From Thiomicrospira sp. (GTDB lineage Bacteria; Pseudomonadota; Gammaproteobacteria; Thiomicrospirales; Thiomicrospiraceae), in assembly GCA_030826915.1 (NCBI GenBank), contig JAUUDE010000086.1, forward strand, positions 1-36,872: a stretch of DNA of 36,872 bases. Reading direction: 5' to 3'. The notes under the pieces were generated by a model. It had not been told where the DNA came from. It ran no database searches and worked only from the letters and a program-made list of their open reading frames with translations. Positions 18,753 to 26,500 of this stretch are shown here, one piece after another. How positions within the stretch are numbered: the stretch's first letter is position 1; each line of letters opens with the position of its first letter. The translations under genes and the position numbers were made by a program.

Positions 18753-19253
18753 TTATACAGTTTTATAAGTAGCTAAGATTTGTGCAACAAGAGATTTACC
18801 TTTTTCTGAAATGGCTGTCACCTTTACAGTACGCCCTACTGACTCATATTGAAACTCAAATTCAACATCCGCAGTCGGTAGAATTGGAGCACCTTTTTGA
18901 GGCCACTCAATTAAAGCGATAAAATTTTCTTTAAATAAATCCCTTATAGCTAAGTACTCTAACTCTTCTGGATCGCAAAGTCTATATAAATCAAGATGAT
19001 GTATCGCATTTATAGAAAAATTGTAACTTTCAACGATAGTATAGGTAGGACTTTTCACTTTTTGCCCTGGAATAAAGTGCTGAACAAATGCTCTTGAGAA
19101 AAAAGATTTTCCTGCACCTAGGTCGCCATTTAAATAAAAGATTAAGCCTTTTTCAAAACCGTTAACATTCGCAACCAACCTAGCTACAACCCCTGAAAAA
19201 TCAATAGTTTGTGACTCGTCAAGCAGTTTAATTTCTGTTGTTAACAGCGACAT
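18753..19253 (-). CDS. tsaE: tRNA threonylcarbamoyladenosine biosynthesis ATPase TsaE
   Basis: A 166-residue P-loop protein. TsaE is the ATPase that works with TsaB and TsaD to place threonylcarbamoyl on A37 of ANN-decoding tRNAs. Walker A is GDLGAGKS (43-50), followed by the family SPTYTIVESY segment and HLDLYRLCDPEEL. It lies directly upstream of the amidase gene and divergent from queG, the usual order, although the nnrE gene that often sits between queG and tsaE is absent. Start ATG 19253 has AAAGGAT upstream. Confidence 0.95.
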   Translation of the reverse strand: MSLLTTEIKLLDESQTIDFSGVVARLVANVNGFEKGLIFYLNGDLGAGKSFFSRAFVQHFIPGQKVKSPTYTIVESYNFSINAIHHLDLYRLCDPEELEYLAIRDLFKENFIALIEWPQKGAPILPTADVEFEFQYESVGRTVKVTAISEKGKSLVAQILATYKTV

Positions 19254-19339
19254 TTGAATCCTTTATATAGTTTATTTTGGTGTCGATTACCCGACATTTC
19301 ATTTTTGCTTAGAGTCCGATATTATGCGACATGAGACCT

Positions 19340-19369
19340 TTGTACGCTTGGTTTCAAGTTTGTTACACT
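19340..19369 (+). promoter_or_regulatory. Predicted promoter of queG, start of transcription at or next to the ATG
   Basis: TTGTAC (19340-19345), an 18-bp spacer and TACACT (19364-19369) with a TG extension (19361-19362). The expected first base is about 19376, and the ATG is at 19377. Confidence 0.5.
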
Positions 19370-19376
19370 ATTACGC

Positions 19377-20582
19377 ATGAAAAATGAACCTATCAGTACT
19401 CACCCAGCCAATATTTCTCCTGAAATATTGCTTTCCCATATCAAAGAATGGGGAAAAGAACTCGGTTTTGCAGATGTAGGCATCTCTGATACAGACTTAT
19501 CGGAGTATGAAACCCAGTATTTTAACTGGATAGGCGAAAATTTTCATGGTGATATGGAGTATATGACACGGCATGGCACTAAACGCACTCGACCCAATGA
19601 ACTCGAGCCTGGTACACTCAGCATTATTAGTGTTCGCATGAACTATTTTGACGTTACCTCTTCACAAGCCAGCCAACAGCTCCATACTCCAGAAAATGCC
19701 TATATTTCACGTTATGCATTAGGTAAAGATTATCACAAACTCATTCGTAAACGTCTTCAGACTTTAGCCAATAAGATTGCTGAAGTTTCAGATGACTTTA
19801 CTTATAGAGCCTTTACTGACAGTGCTCCAGTCTTAGAGCGCCCGATTGCAGAAAAGGCTGGATTAGGTTTTATTGGTAAAAATAGTCTCATCATTCACCC
19901 CCGAGCTGGCTCTTGGTTCTTTTTAGGTGAAATCTATACTAATTTAAAACTGCCCACAGATAATGAAGTTCATAAACAAGGCTGCGGTCCTTGTAAGGCT
20001 TGCATTCAAGAGTGTCCAACACAGGCAATTATTGATAATTCCATTATTGACTCTAGAAAGTGCATCTCTTATTTAACCATTGAATATAAAGGCTCAATTG
20101 CCAAAGAATTACGCCCTATGATTGGCAACCGCATCTATGGCTGTGATGACTGCCAACTTGTCTGTCCATGGAATAAATTTACCGTAGCAACCAAAGAGAG
20201 TGCTTTAAAAAGCAATAGAGATTTAGACTCTGCCTCCCTTTTAGATTTATGGAAATGGACAGAAGAAGAATTCTTAAAAAAACTGGAAGGCTCTCCCATT
20301 AGACGTATTGGCTATGCCCAATGGAACAGAAACATTGCAATTTCTATTGGAAATATTCAGGCTGAGCCTTTACAGACTCAAATATACATTCATTCGTTAT
20401 CAGAAAAATTAGGAAAAATAAACGACTTGGTGGATGAACACATTGAATGGGCAATAGAGCAATTACAGTCTAGACTAAATTCAGCCACCAATTTAAATTT
20501 ATCTAAAGTAAAATCACCCCATCAAATGAACACAACCGAAATTAAGCCTTTTATTGCACGTAAATACTACCTTCCTAAATAG
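19377..20582 (+). CDS. queG: Epoxyqueuosine reductase QueG
   Basis: A 401-residue iron-sulfur and cobalamin enzyme that carries out the last step of queuosine synthesis, reducing epoxyqueuosine in tRNA. The catalytic Asp148 lies in RAFTDSAPVLERPIAEKAG. Two [4Fe-4S] clusters are built from Cys203, 206, 209 and 213 (CGPCKACIQECP) and from Cys229, 256, 259 and 263 (CDDCQLVCPWN). The C-terminal extension is of usual length for proteobacteria. No ribosome binding site precedes the ATG, and a promoter is predicted so close that the messenger may be leaderless. It converges with the dgt-like gene 30 bp downstream with no terminator hairpin seen between them. Confidence 0.96.
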   Translation: MKNEPISTHPANISPEILLSHIKEWGKELGFADVGISDTDLSEYETQYFNWIGENFHGDMEYMTRHGTKRTRPNELEPGTLSIISVRMNYFDVTSSQASQQLHTPENAYISRYALGKDYHKLIRKRLQTLANKIAEVSDDFTYRAFTDSAPVLERPIAEKAGLGFIGKNSLIIHPRAGSWFFLGEIYTNLKLPTDNEVHKQGCGPCKACIQECPTQAIIDNSIIDSRKCISYLTIEYKGSIAKELRPMIGNRIYGCDDCQLVCPWNKFTVATKESALKSNRDLDSASLLDLWKWTEEEFLKKLEGSPIRRIGYAQWNRNIAISIGNIQAEPLQTQIYIHSLSEKLGKINDLVDEHIEWAIEQLQSRLNSATNLNLSKVKSPHQMNTTEIKPFIARKYYLPK

Positions 20583-20612
20583 TTTTCATGCGCCTTCATA
20601 TATGACTTAAAT

Positions 20613-21977
20613 TTATAACCGATCAAAAATAGAGCCTTGCGTTGGGGTAAATAGCTTTTCATATAGCCTTGATGCATAAGTATTGGTCATACCCGCTATG
20701 TAATCTGATATGACACGTTGTTGCGCTTGTTCGTTTTCTGCGAGCTTATATTTTTCGTACGCATTTGATGGTAATAACGCACTGGGGTTTGCTCTTAAAG
20801 ATTTAAACAGCTCTAAAACAATCAATTGACCTTTGTATTCCATTTGTTTAACTTCTGGGATAGTAATCACATTTTTAAATACAAAACGTTTGAGCAATTC
20901 TAAAACGGCTGTTTCGCCCTCTTTAAGGCGTGCTTGATATCGCAACAAAGGGTGTTCAAATTCGTCATTTTCATCCATATAAATAGATTCGACCATAATC
21001 CCAACAATTTTGCTTACCGCATGTTTGCGCCCTCTTGAAGAATCACTGAATAGACGATTAGTCATTTCATCATCCCATAAAGCGAATTGTTTAAAGTCTG
21101 GGTGTTCCATAACCTCTGCCTGCCAGATTTCACGTGATACCATTTTCATTGCAATGGCATCTTCTAAATCATGAATACCGTACGCAATATCGTCTGCCAG
21201 CTCCATAATGGTGGTATCTAGTGCTTTGTATTGGGTTTGTCTATGGCAGTCTTTACAGTCTGCCAGCTGCGTAAAACGTAACTTATCATTACTTGAAAAT
21301 GGTGTAAGTACCCAGTCAAAAAGCGCTTTTTCTTCAAGGTATAAACTTTTTGGTGGTGCCCAGCGATTCATTTGTAGAGTTCTAAAGTCATCAACTTGTT
21401 GCTCTTGCAGCTGAGCTAAATAGGTTGTATTGGCGGCAATCACATCATTATAGATAGCAGGATATTTCATCACTCCTAAAGCCGTTCTTCGAGATAAATC
21501 CAATCCATTCTCAGGAGTGTATTCTCCTAGTTTTGCTAGAATTCTTAAGGTTTGAGCATTGCCTTCAAAACCGCCATAGTGGCGCATCATATAATTCAAA
21601 GCCACTTCGCCGCCATGCCCAAAAGGCGGATGTCCTAAATCATGCGCTAAACAAATGGCCTCTATTAAATAAAAAGATGGCAACCACTCAATATAATCCG
21701 CATCATCACCCTGCTCATCCGTACCCACTGTAATAAGCTGTTCTACCAGGCCTGATCCAATTTGTGCCACCTCCATAGAGTGGGTTAAACGAGTGCGGTA
21801 AAAATCAGATTCACTTAAACCAAAAATTTGTGTTTTGGCTTGCAAACGTCTAAATGAAGCGGAGTGAATAACACGAGCTCTATCTCGTTGGTAAACAATG
21901 CGGGCAGGTCTTGATGCCAAAGATTGTAAAAAATCAGAATATCTTTGCGTCCATTGCTGGGTTTCTATGGAATCCAT
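20613..21977 (-). CDS. dGTPase-like deoxyribonucleoside triphosphate triphosphohydrolase
   Basis: A 454-residue HD-domain protein of the dGTPase-like family. It hydrolyses deoxynucleoside triphosphates to nucleoside and tripolyphosphate. The HD metal site is visible as His66 in THSMEVAQIG and His112-Asp113 in LAHDLGHPPFGHGGE, and ARVIHSASFRRLQAKTQ is the conserved N-terminal block. The start is placed at ATG 21977 (MDSIETQQW), with AAAGAG upstream. An open frame continues to 22091 but adds 38 hydrophobic residues without family resemblance. Substrate preference among dNTPs cannot be told from sequence. Confidence 0.93.
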   Translation of the reverse strand: MDSIETQQWTQRYSDFLQSLASRPARIVYQRDRARVIHSASFRRLQAKTQIFGLSESDFYRTRLTHSMEVAQIGSGLVEQLITVGTDEQGDDADYIEWLPSFYLIEAICLAHDLGHPPFGHGGEVALNYMMRHYGGFEGNAQTLRILAKLGEYTPENGLDLSRRTALGVMKYPAIYNDVIAANTTYLAQLQEQQVDDFRTLQMNRWAPPKSLYLEEKALFDWVLTPFSSNDKLRFTQLADCKDCHRQTQYKALDTTIMELADDIAYGIHDLEDAIAMKMVSREIWQAEVMEHPDFKQFALWDDEMTNRLFSDSSRGRKHAVSKIVGIMVESIYMDENDEFEHPLLRYQARLKEGETAVLELLKRFVFKNVITIPEVKQMEYKGQLIVLELFKSLRANPSALLPSNAYEKYKLAENEQAQQRVISDYIAGMTNTYASRLYEKLFTPTQGSIFDRL

Positions 21978-22445
21978 AACAACTCTTTTTAATCTTATTA
22001 AGAAAGAATAACTGTTCAATATGCCTGTCATTGCGACAAAACAGACAAATACGTCTGTTATCATACTGAATAAACAGCCTATTTGAAACAAGAGTCAAAG
22101 TCCTATTTTATGCAATAGACCTTTATTCAAATTATAGGTATGCTAAAGCTTCTAAATTATTATTTAGTCGACCCTGAACAACTAGTTTAAATTATGGCAA
22201 AGCCAGCTTTTCCTCAACAAGGCAGAATTTTGAAATGCTATCTAGATAACATAAGAACTCCAACGCAGTTGAAGGAAAACTGGCACAGCCCCTTTGGGAT
22301 AATAAAACCAACAACCCAAATGCAAATAAAGCCTATTGGAGTGCCGTTGAACGTTGTAAAAGCAAAGGAAAATGACTTTTGTTGACTTATTCTAAATAGT
22401 CGACTAAATAGTAATTTACACAATAAACCATTAAAAGAGTATTCG
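21978..22445. other. 468-bp intergenic region holding an inverted-repeat element
   Basis: Region between the divergent dGTPase-like gene and ydbH. It contains the promoters of both and the 270-bp element at 22151-22420 described separately. No intact gene was recognised. Confidence 0.7.
22151..22420. mobile_element. MITE-like element with 22-bp terminal inverted repeats
   Basis: The ends 22151-22172 and 22399-22420 are inverted repeats matching at 20 of 22 positions; the inner 17 bases (ATTATTATTTAGTCGAC at 22156-22172) match at 16 of 17. The interior holds what looks like decayed coding sequence: one frame from 22250 to a TGA at 22375 reads NAVEGKLAQPLWDNKT and continues to AYWSAVERCKSKGK, preceded by an in-frame TAA at 22247. 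An overlapping 63-codon frame (22194-22385) looks less protein-like. No target duplication is evident. It may be a miniature transposable element or the relic of a larger one. Its right end lies 26 bp from the ydbH start, so it probably supplies the ydbH promoter region. Confidence 0.45.
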
Positions 22446-25400
22446 ATGAAGAGGCTAAAGGCATTTGGTATTTTTTCCAGTATCCTTCTGGTTATTATAT
22501 TTTTATTATATTTTTTGCTTCAGACATTAATCACTCAAAACTTAAACAAAAACAAACTCACGGCAATTGATTGGCGTATTGGTAACCTTTCATCTGACGT
22601 CACTCGTTTTGAATCCTTCAACTTTACTTATAACAATCAGTTTGAGGTGAAGTTAGAAAATATTGATATTAATTTGGACTTTTCAGAAAACAAACCTTAT
22701 ATCCAACACCTTAAAATTGGCCAACTATCTATAAAGAATAAACAGGGCTTTCTATTTAAACCAACCGACAACAATCAACCAAGTCAAAGCGCGATTACTC
22801 ACCTAAAATCCATTATTCAATTTTTAGAACAACCCCTACCTCAAAACAATCAATTATCGATTCTATTGGCAAATATTCCAAACAAGCTTGAAATTGAAAG
22901 CATTCAATACTCTCAACCTTGTGCAAATCAAGCTACTACTTCAAAAGACCTGGCTACAGAGATTTGCAAAGCAAAAGGTCGATTAACTTGGCAATATAAA
23001 ACAGGTTATGAATCTGTCAGCGCACAGACTAAATTACATGCCTATGATGATTCACTTCCAGGCTTAAAGCTCCTCGCTACTTTAGATTTGGCAGCGAATC
23101 AGCATAAAAACGGGCTTCAGTTAACGAATATAGATAGCGATATTCATCTTATACAAGAAACAAACAATCAAACTGTATCTCTGTTTAGGCTAAAAAATCT
23201 CAATCAACTTCCAGAGTTTGAAAACCACACTCAATTATTAACAAGCGAAATTATGCTCGCCACATTTTCAAATTCTGCACGGCCCGAAATAAAAACGCCA
23301 TTCAGTCTTGAAGAAACACTAACAAAACTCAATCAACGCTACATTAAATGGAGTGGAACAAATTTCCCCATTCAATCAAGCTCTACAACATTTCAATCAA
23401 CAACTCGTGCTTTACCCAAAATTGATTTCGTCCTTAAATCTACGATGAACTTAGCTAACCTTAAACAAACTGAGGATAATCAAAACTTATGGGCAACCTT
23501 ATTACAGAACACAGATATAAATACCAAGTTAGATGCCAATATCCCAAACCCAGTCTCAATTAATGATATTGGAACTATTTCAGGAGAGAGCTCAATTGGC
23601 ACAAATCTCAAACATGGTTTTATGGAAGATTACCAGTTAAATGCATCTGGTCAATTTGCGCTTTCACCCTCTTCAAACATCGCTATACAAATGGCTAAAT
23701 ATAATGTAAAAACAGACCCAATTGATTTTAAGCTTATCAGTAAAGATATAACTAAACGTAAGTTAACCAATCTCTCTTTAGATATAAAAAACACACCCAA
23801 AATACCTATTGATATTACATTAACGACCAGGCCTGGTAACATTCCAAAAAATGAGGAAAAACAATCAAATAAACAGGCGTTTTTGAATGCTCTTCAGTCC
23901 AAAGCCTACATTAAAGGTGAATTCGACTTTCAGGATAAAATTACATTTCACCTTCTTGACGCTCAAATTAATCTGAAAAGCCCTGCTATTAAACTGAATG
24001 AAACCAACACTATTCAAAACGCAAGACTCAACTTTAATTTAAATGGCAATATACAAGCGGATAAATGGCATGTTTTTTCTACAAAAGGACAAATAAAAGC
24101 GCTATTTAAAGGAAAGGATTTCACCATTAAAAATGGCGTCATCAATTGGCAAGATTTAAAGCTGTCTGGTCAATCTAATTCAGAGAAAACCAAGCAGTCA
24201 GAGAGCAACACTCAAATATTGAATGCAAAGGGGAAAAGCTTAAGCTTTACAGGTTCAGTAAGTCATAAATTAGCAGAAGCAGAAAATGTTTCATTAAACT
24301 TAAAAGCGTTGAACATCAAGCCAATTTTTAATCCTAAAAAAACCGCACTACAAGCCCTACTTAACTATAAATTTGATACTCAATACAAACTAAATGCTAG
24401 CAAACTCATTCAAGCGAACTTAATACCCCAGTCTTGGAAACTGTTCGGGCAGGTTCAAGGTGAATTATTACCCTCTCTCAAAACTGTAAAGCAGTTAAAT
24501 TTACAGGGTCGCGTTTCTAACAAATCGGGCTTCGTAGTATTTCACAACCTCTTTTACACACCAAATCAACTGGCAGGAGATTGGGAGGTGCCACCTATCT
24601 ATTTCTTAGCTGGAAATAGTTTACAAAACACCTTTAAAAACTGGCCAAAACTTCTCACTCTTGGAAGTGGTTCTTTACAAGCCAAAAGTCGCACTAAAAT
24701 TAATTTAGGTTCACTGAATTCTGAGACCAGTATCTTTAACAATATAGACTCTCATACCACAATTACAACAAAAGGAATTAGCGGTATATACAATGAAACT
24801 ACCCTTAATCAACTCGATAGTAAAATCGCTCTAAACCTTAATAAGAGCAAATTATCTATTTCCGCTCAGAAACTCGAAGCTTTACAGTTAAATCATGGCG
24901 TGATTATTGGACCTATTAGCGTTATTGGCGACTACCAAACCACCCTAAAAAATCTATATACAGGAATTATTAACCTTAAAACTGCCAAGTCAGAGCTGTT
25001 TACTGGCCAAGCTTGGTTAGCCCCACAAACCATTGATTTAAGCAAACCTTTTGCAAGTAAGCTACAGCTCACCAATATAGACCTAAACAAACTACTACAA
25101 CAATACCCCTCTGCGGACATTCAAGGTAGAGGCCTGGTCGATGGTGAACTGCCTTTCAAGGTTGATTTAAAAAAAGAGCCTGCTATTGCCATTCCAAACG
25201 GGCACTTAAAATCACAAGTCAATGGTGGCCTACTCAAATACCAACCAACTTCACAGGGTTTAAAACAAACCCACCAAAGCATGACCCTTGTTTTAAATGT
25301 ACTTGAAGATTTTCACTACTCTTTGCTTAGTAGCAATGTCACCTATGGAGAGGATAAAAAAATACACCTAAATCTAAAACTGAGGGGAAGCAACCCGGCG

Positions 25401-25535
25401 GTGGAAGATGGACGCCAAGTCCATTTTAATATTCAGTTAGAAGAGGATTTACCGGCTCTCATTACCAGTATGCAAATCAGTAACCAGGTAAGTGAAACAA
25501 TAAAAAAACGCATTCAAGAAAAACTTCAAAAATAA
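22446..25535 (+). CDS. ydbH: AsmA-like intermembrane phospholipid transport protein YdbH
   Basis: A 1029-residue protein with one N-terminal membrane anchor (about 8-28) and a long periplasmic beta-rich body. The C-terminal part (about 880-1025), with DIQGRGLVDGELPF and LNLKLRGSNPAVEDGRQVHFNIQLEEDLPALI, is the YdbH-type C-terminal domain. YdbH is one of the AsmA-like proteins, with TamB and YhdP, that in E. coli redundantly carry phospholipids to the outer membrane. It forms a bridge by pairing its C-terminal end with the lipoprotein YnbE. The genes for YnbE and YdbL follow directly, which makes the assignment secure. It is longer than E. coli YdbH (about 880 residues). Start ATG has AAAAGAGT upstream. 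Confidence 0.92.
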   Translation: MKRLKAFGIFSSILLVIIFLLYFLLQTLITQNLNKNKLTAIDWRIGNLSSDVTRFESFNFTYNNQFEVKLENIDINLDFSENKPYIQHLKIGQLSIKNKQGFLFKPTDNNQPSQSAITHLKSIIQFLEQPLPQNNQLSILLANIPNKLEIESIQYSQPCANQATTSKDLATEICKAKGRLTWQYKTGYESVSAQTKLHAYDDSLPGLKLLATLDLAANQHKNGLQLTNIDSDIHLIQETNNQTVSLFRLKNLNQLPEFENHTQLLTSEIMLATFSNSARPEIKTPFSLEETLTKLNQRYIKWSGTNFPIQSSSTTFQSTTRALPKIDFVLKSTMNLANLKQTEDNQNLWATLLQNTDINTKLDANIPNPVSINDIGTISGESSIGTNLKHGFMEDYQLNASGQFALSPSSNIAIQMAKYNVKTDPIDFKLISKDITKRKLTNLSLDIKNTPKIPIDITLTTRPGNIPKNEEKQSNKQAFLNALQSKAYIKGEFDFQDKITFHLLDAQINLKSPAIKLNETNTIQNARLNFNLNGNIQADKWHVFSTKGQIKALFKGKDFTIKNGVINWQDLKLSGQSNSEKTKQSESNTQILNAKGKSLSFTGSVSHKLAEAENVSLNLKALNIKPIFNPKKTALQALLNYKFDTQYKLNASKLIQANLIPQSWKLFGQVQGELLPSLKTVKQLNLQGRVSNKSGFVVFHNLFYTPNQLAGDWEVPPIYFLAGNSLQNTFKNWPKLLTLGSGSLQAKSRTKINLGSLNSETSIFNNIDSHTTITTKGISGIYNETTLNQLDSKIALNLNKSKLSISAQKLEALQLNHGVIIGPISVIGDYQTTLKNLYTGIINLKTAKSELFTGQAWLAPQTIDLSKPFASKLQLTNIDLNKLLQQYPSADIQGRGLVDGELPFKVDLKKEPAIAIPNGHLKSQVNGGLLKYQPTSQGLKQTHQSMTLVLNVLEDFHYSLLSSNVTYGEDKKIHLNLKLRGSNPAVEDGRQVHFNIQLEEDLPALITSMQISNQVSETIKKRIQEKLQK

Positions 25536-25668
25536 ATCAGAACCTCAATTCCTAGACAATTCAGTTAGAAAAAATGACTTAAGTATGGAAAAAACCTTAT
25601 CCACAAACTATTTGATTTAAACTTTGATAAACTAAAACTTAGAGACCTTTCAAATCGGAGTCAAACCA

Positions 25669-25947
25669 ATGTCTTCCAATACAAACAAACTAACCATGGC
25701 GAATTCTATCAATATTCGGCAATCAAACAGTGTGTTTTGCCTTCAAAATCTAAAACAAATTGGCTTATACATTGCTGTGTTCTCATTTTGCATTGGCTTA
25801 CTTTCAGGCTGTACGCCATCTGTTCAAGTGGCTTTACCAAATGAACCAATTAACATCAATTTAAATGTCAAAATTCAGCATGAGATTCTAATTAAAATTG
25901 ATAAACAGCTCGACAATATGTTTAGTGAATCTAGCGGCTTATTTTAG
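25669..25947 (+). CDS. ynbE: YnbE-like outer membrane lipoprotein
   Basis: A 92-residue lipoprotein. The mature part starts at Cys48 (lipobox LLSGC) and reads CTPSVQVALPNEPININLN followed by VKIQHEILIKIDKQ, the highly conserved YnbE sequence. In E. coli YnbE sits in the outer membrane and stacks its beta strand onto the end of YdbH to complete the intermembrane bridge. The N-terminal stretch before the hydrophobic segment is about 30 residues, unusually long for a lipoprotein signal. The ATG at 25669 is kept because CGGAG lies upstream; a GTG at 25732 would give a normal signal length but has no ribosome site. Confidence 0.93.
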   Translation: MSSNTNKLTMANSINIRQSNSVFCLQNLKQIGLYIAVFSFCIGLLSGCTPSVQVALPNEPININLNVKIQHEILIKIDKQLDNMFSESSGLF

Positions 25948-25958
25948 GGAGCGTGACC

Positions 25959-26312
25959 ATGACTATATTAAAACCACTAAAACTCATTATTTTTTCTTTA
26001 TTGTTAACTTTATCAGCCAATGTTTGGGCGATGAGTTTATCAGACGCTATGTCTCAGCTTAGTTCGGTTAAAAGCCAAGGCTTAGTTGGGGAGCAACCAA
26101 ATGGCTACCTTGGTGTTATTAAGGATAAAAACGGTGCTAAAGAAATTGTTGAGTTGATTAACCAAGCCCGAAATGCTCAATACCAAAAAATGACACAAAC
26201 CCACAACCTAAGCCTACAAGAAATTGAAGTTTTAGCAGGCAAAAAAGCAATCACAAAAACCGCTCACGGCAACTACATAAAAATAGACAGTAAATGGATT
26301 AAAAAGCCTTAG
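25959..26312 (+). CDS. ydbL: YdbL family periplasmic protein (DUF1318)
   Basis: A 117-residue exported protein. A signal peptide (LKLIIFSLLLTLSANVWA) is followed by the YdbL domain with MSLSDAMSQL, GLVGEQPNGYLGV and the C-terminal GNYIKIDSKWIKK. In E. coli YdbL is a periplasmic partner that controls how YnbE multimerises on YdbH. The ATG at 25959 has AGGGAG seven bases upstream; an in-frame GTG at 25953 would overlap that site and is rejected. The start lies 11 bp after the ynbE stop, so the three genes form one operon. Confidence 0.93.
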   Translation: MTILKPLKLIIFSLLLTLSANVWAMSLSDAMSQLSSVKSQGLVGEQPNGYLGVIKDKNGAKEIVELINQARNAQYQKMTQTHNLSLQEIEVLAGKKAITKTAHGNYIKIDSKWIKKP

Positions 26313-26330
26313 CAAATTATTCTAAAACTC

Positions 26331-26363
26331 AAGAATGCATACTTCCTTCGACCATGCATTCTT
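26331..26363 (+). repeat. 10-bp perfect inverted repeat after ydbL
   Basis: AAGAATGCAT (26331-26340) and ATGCATTCTT (26354-26363) can form a hairpin with a 13-nt loop 18 bp after the ydbL stop. No T run follows, so it is not a standard intrinsic terminator; it may protect the 3' end or mark a Rho-type end. Confidence 0.5.
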
Positions 26364-26500
26364 ACACCACAATTCCGCATTGGTTGCTCGCATTGAATTC
26401 ATTTTATTTATGTTCAAAACTAACTAACTAAATATTTATTATTTTCTGTCATCTGTTACCATTATTCCAAAACGTCCGTAAAATTACGATCGAGTAGAAA

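Noticed and set aside
21978-22091. 38-residue hydrophobic N-terminal extension of the dGTPase-like protein
   Set aside because: The enzyme family is cytosolic, no homology is recognisable, and a good ribosome site precedes the ATG at 21977.
22194-22385. 63-codon frame inside the inverted-repeat element
   Set aside because: No ribosome site, and the overlapping frame ending at 22375 looks more like real protein; the region is better read as decayed sequence.
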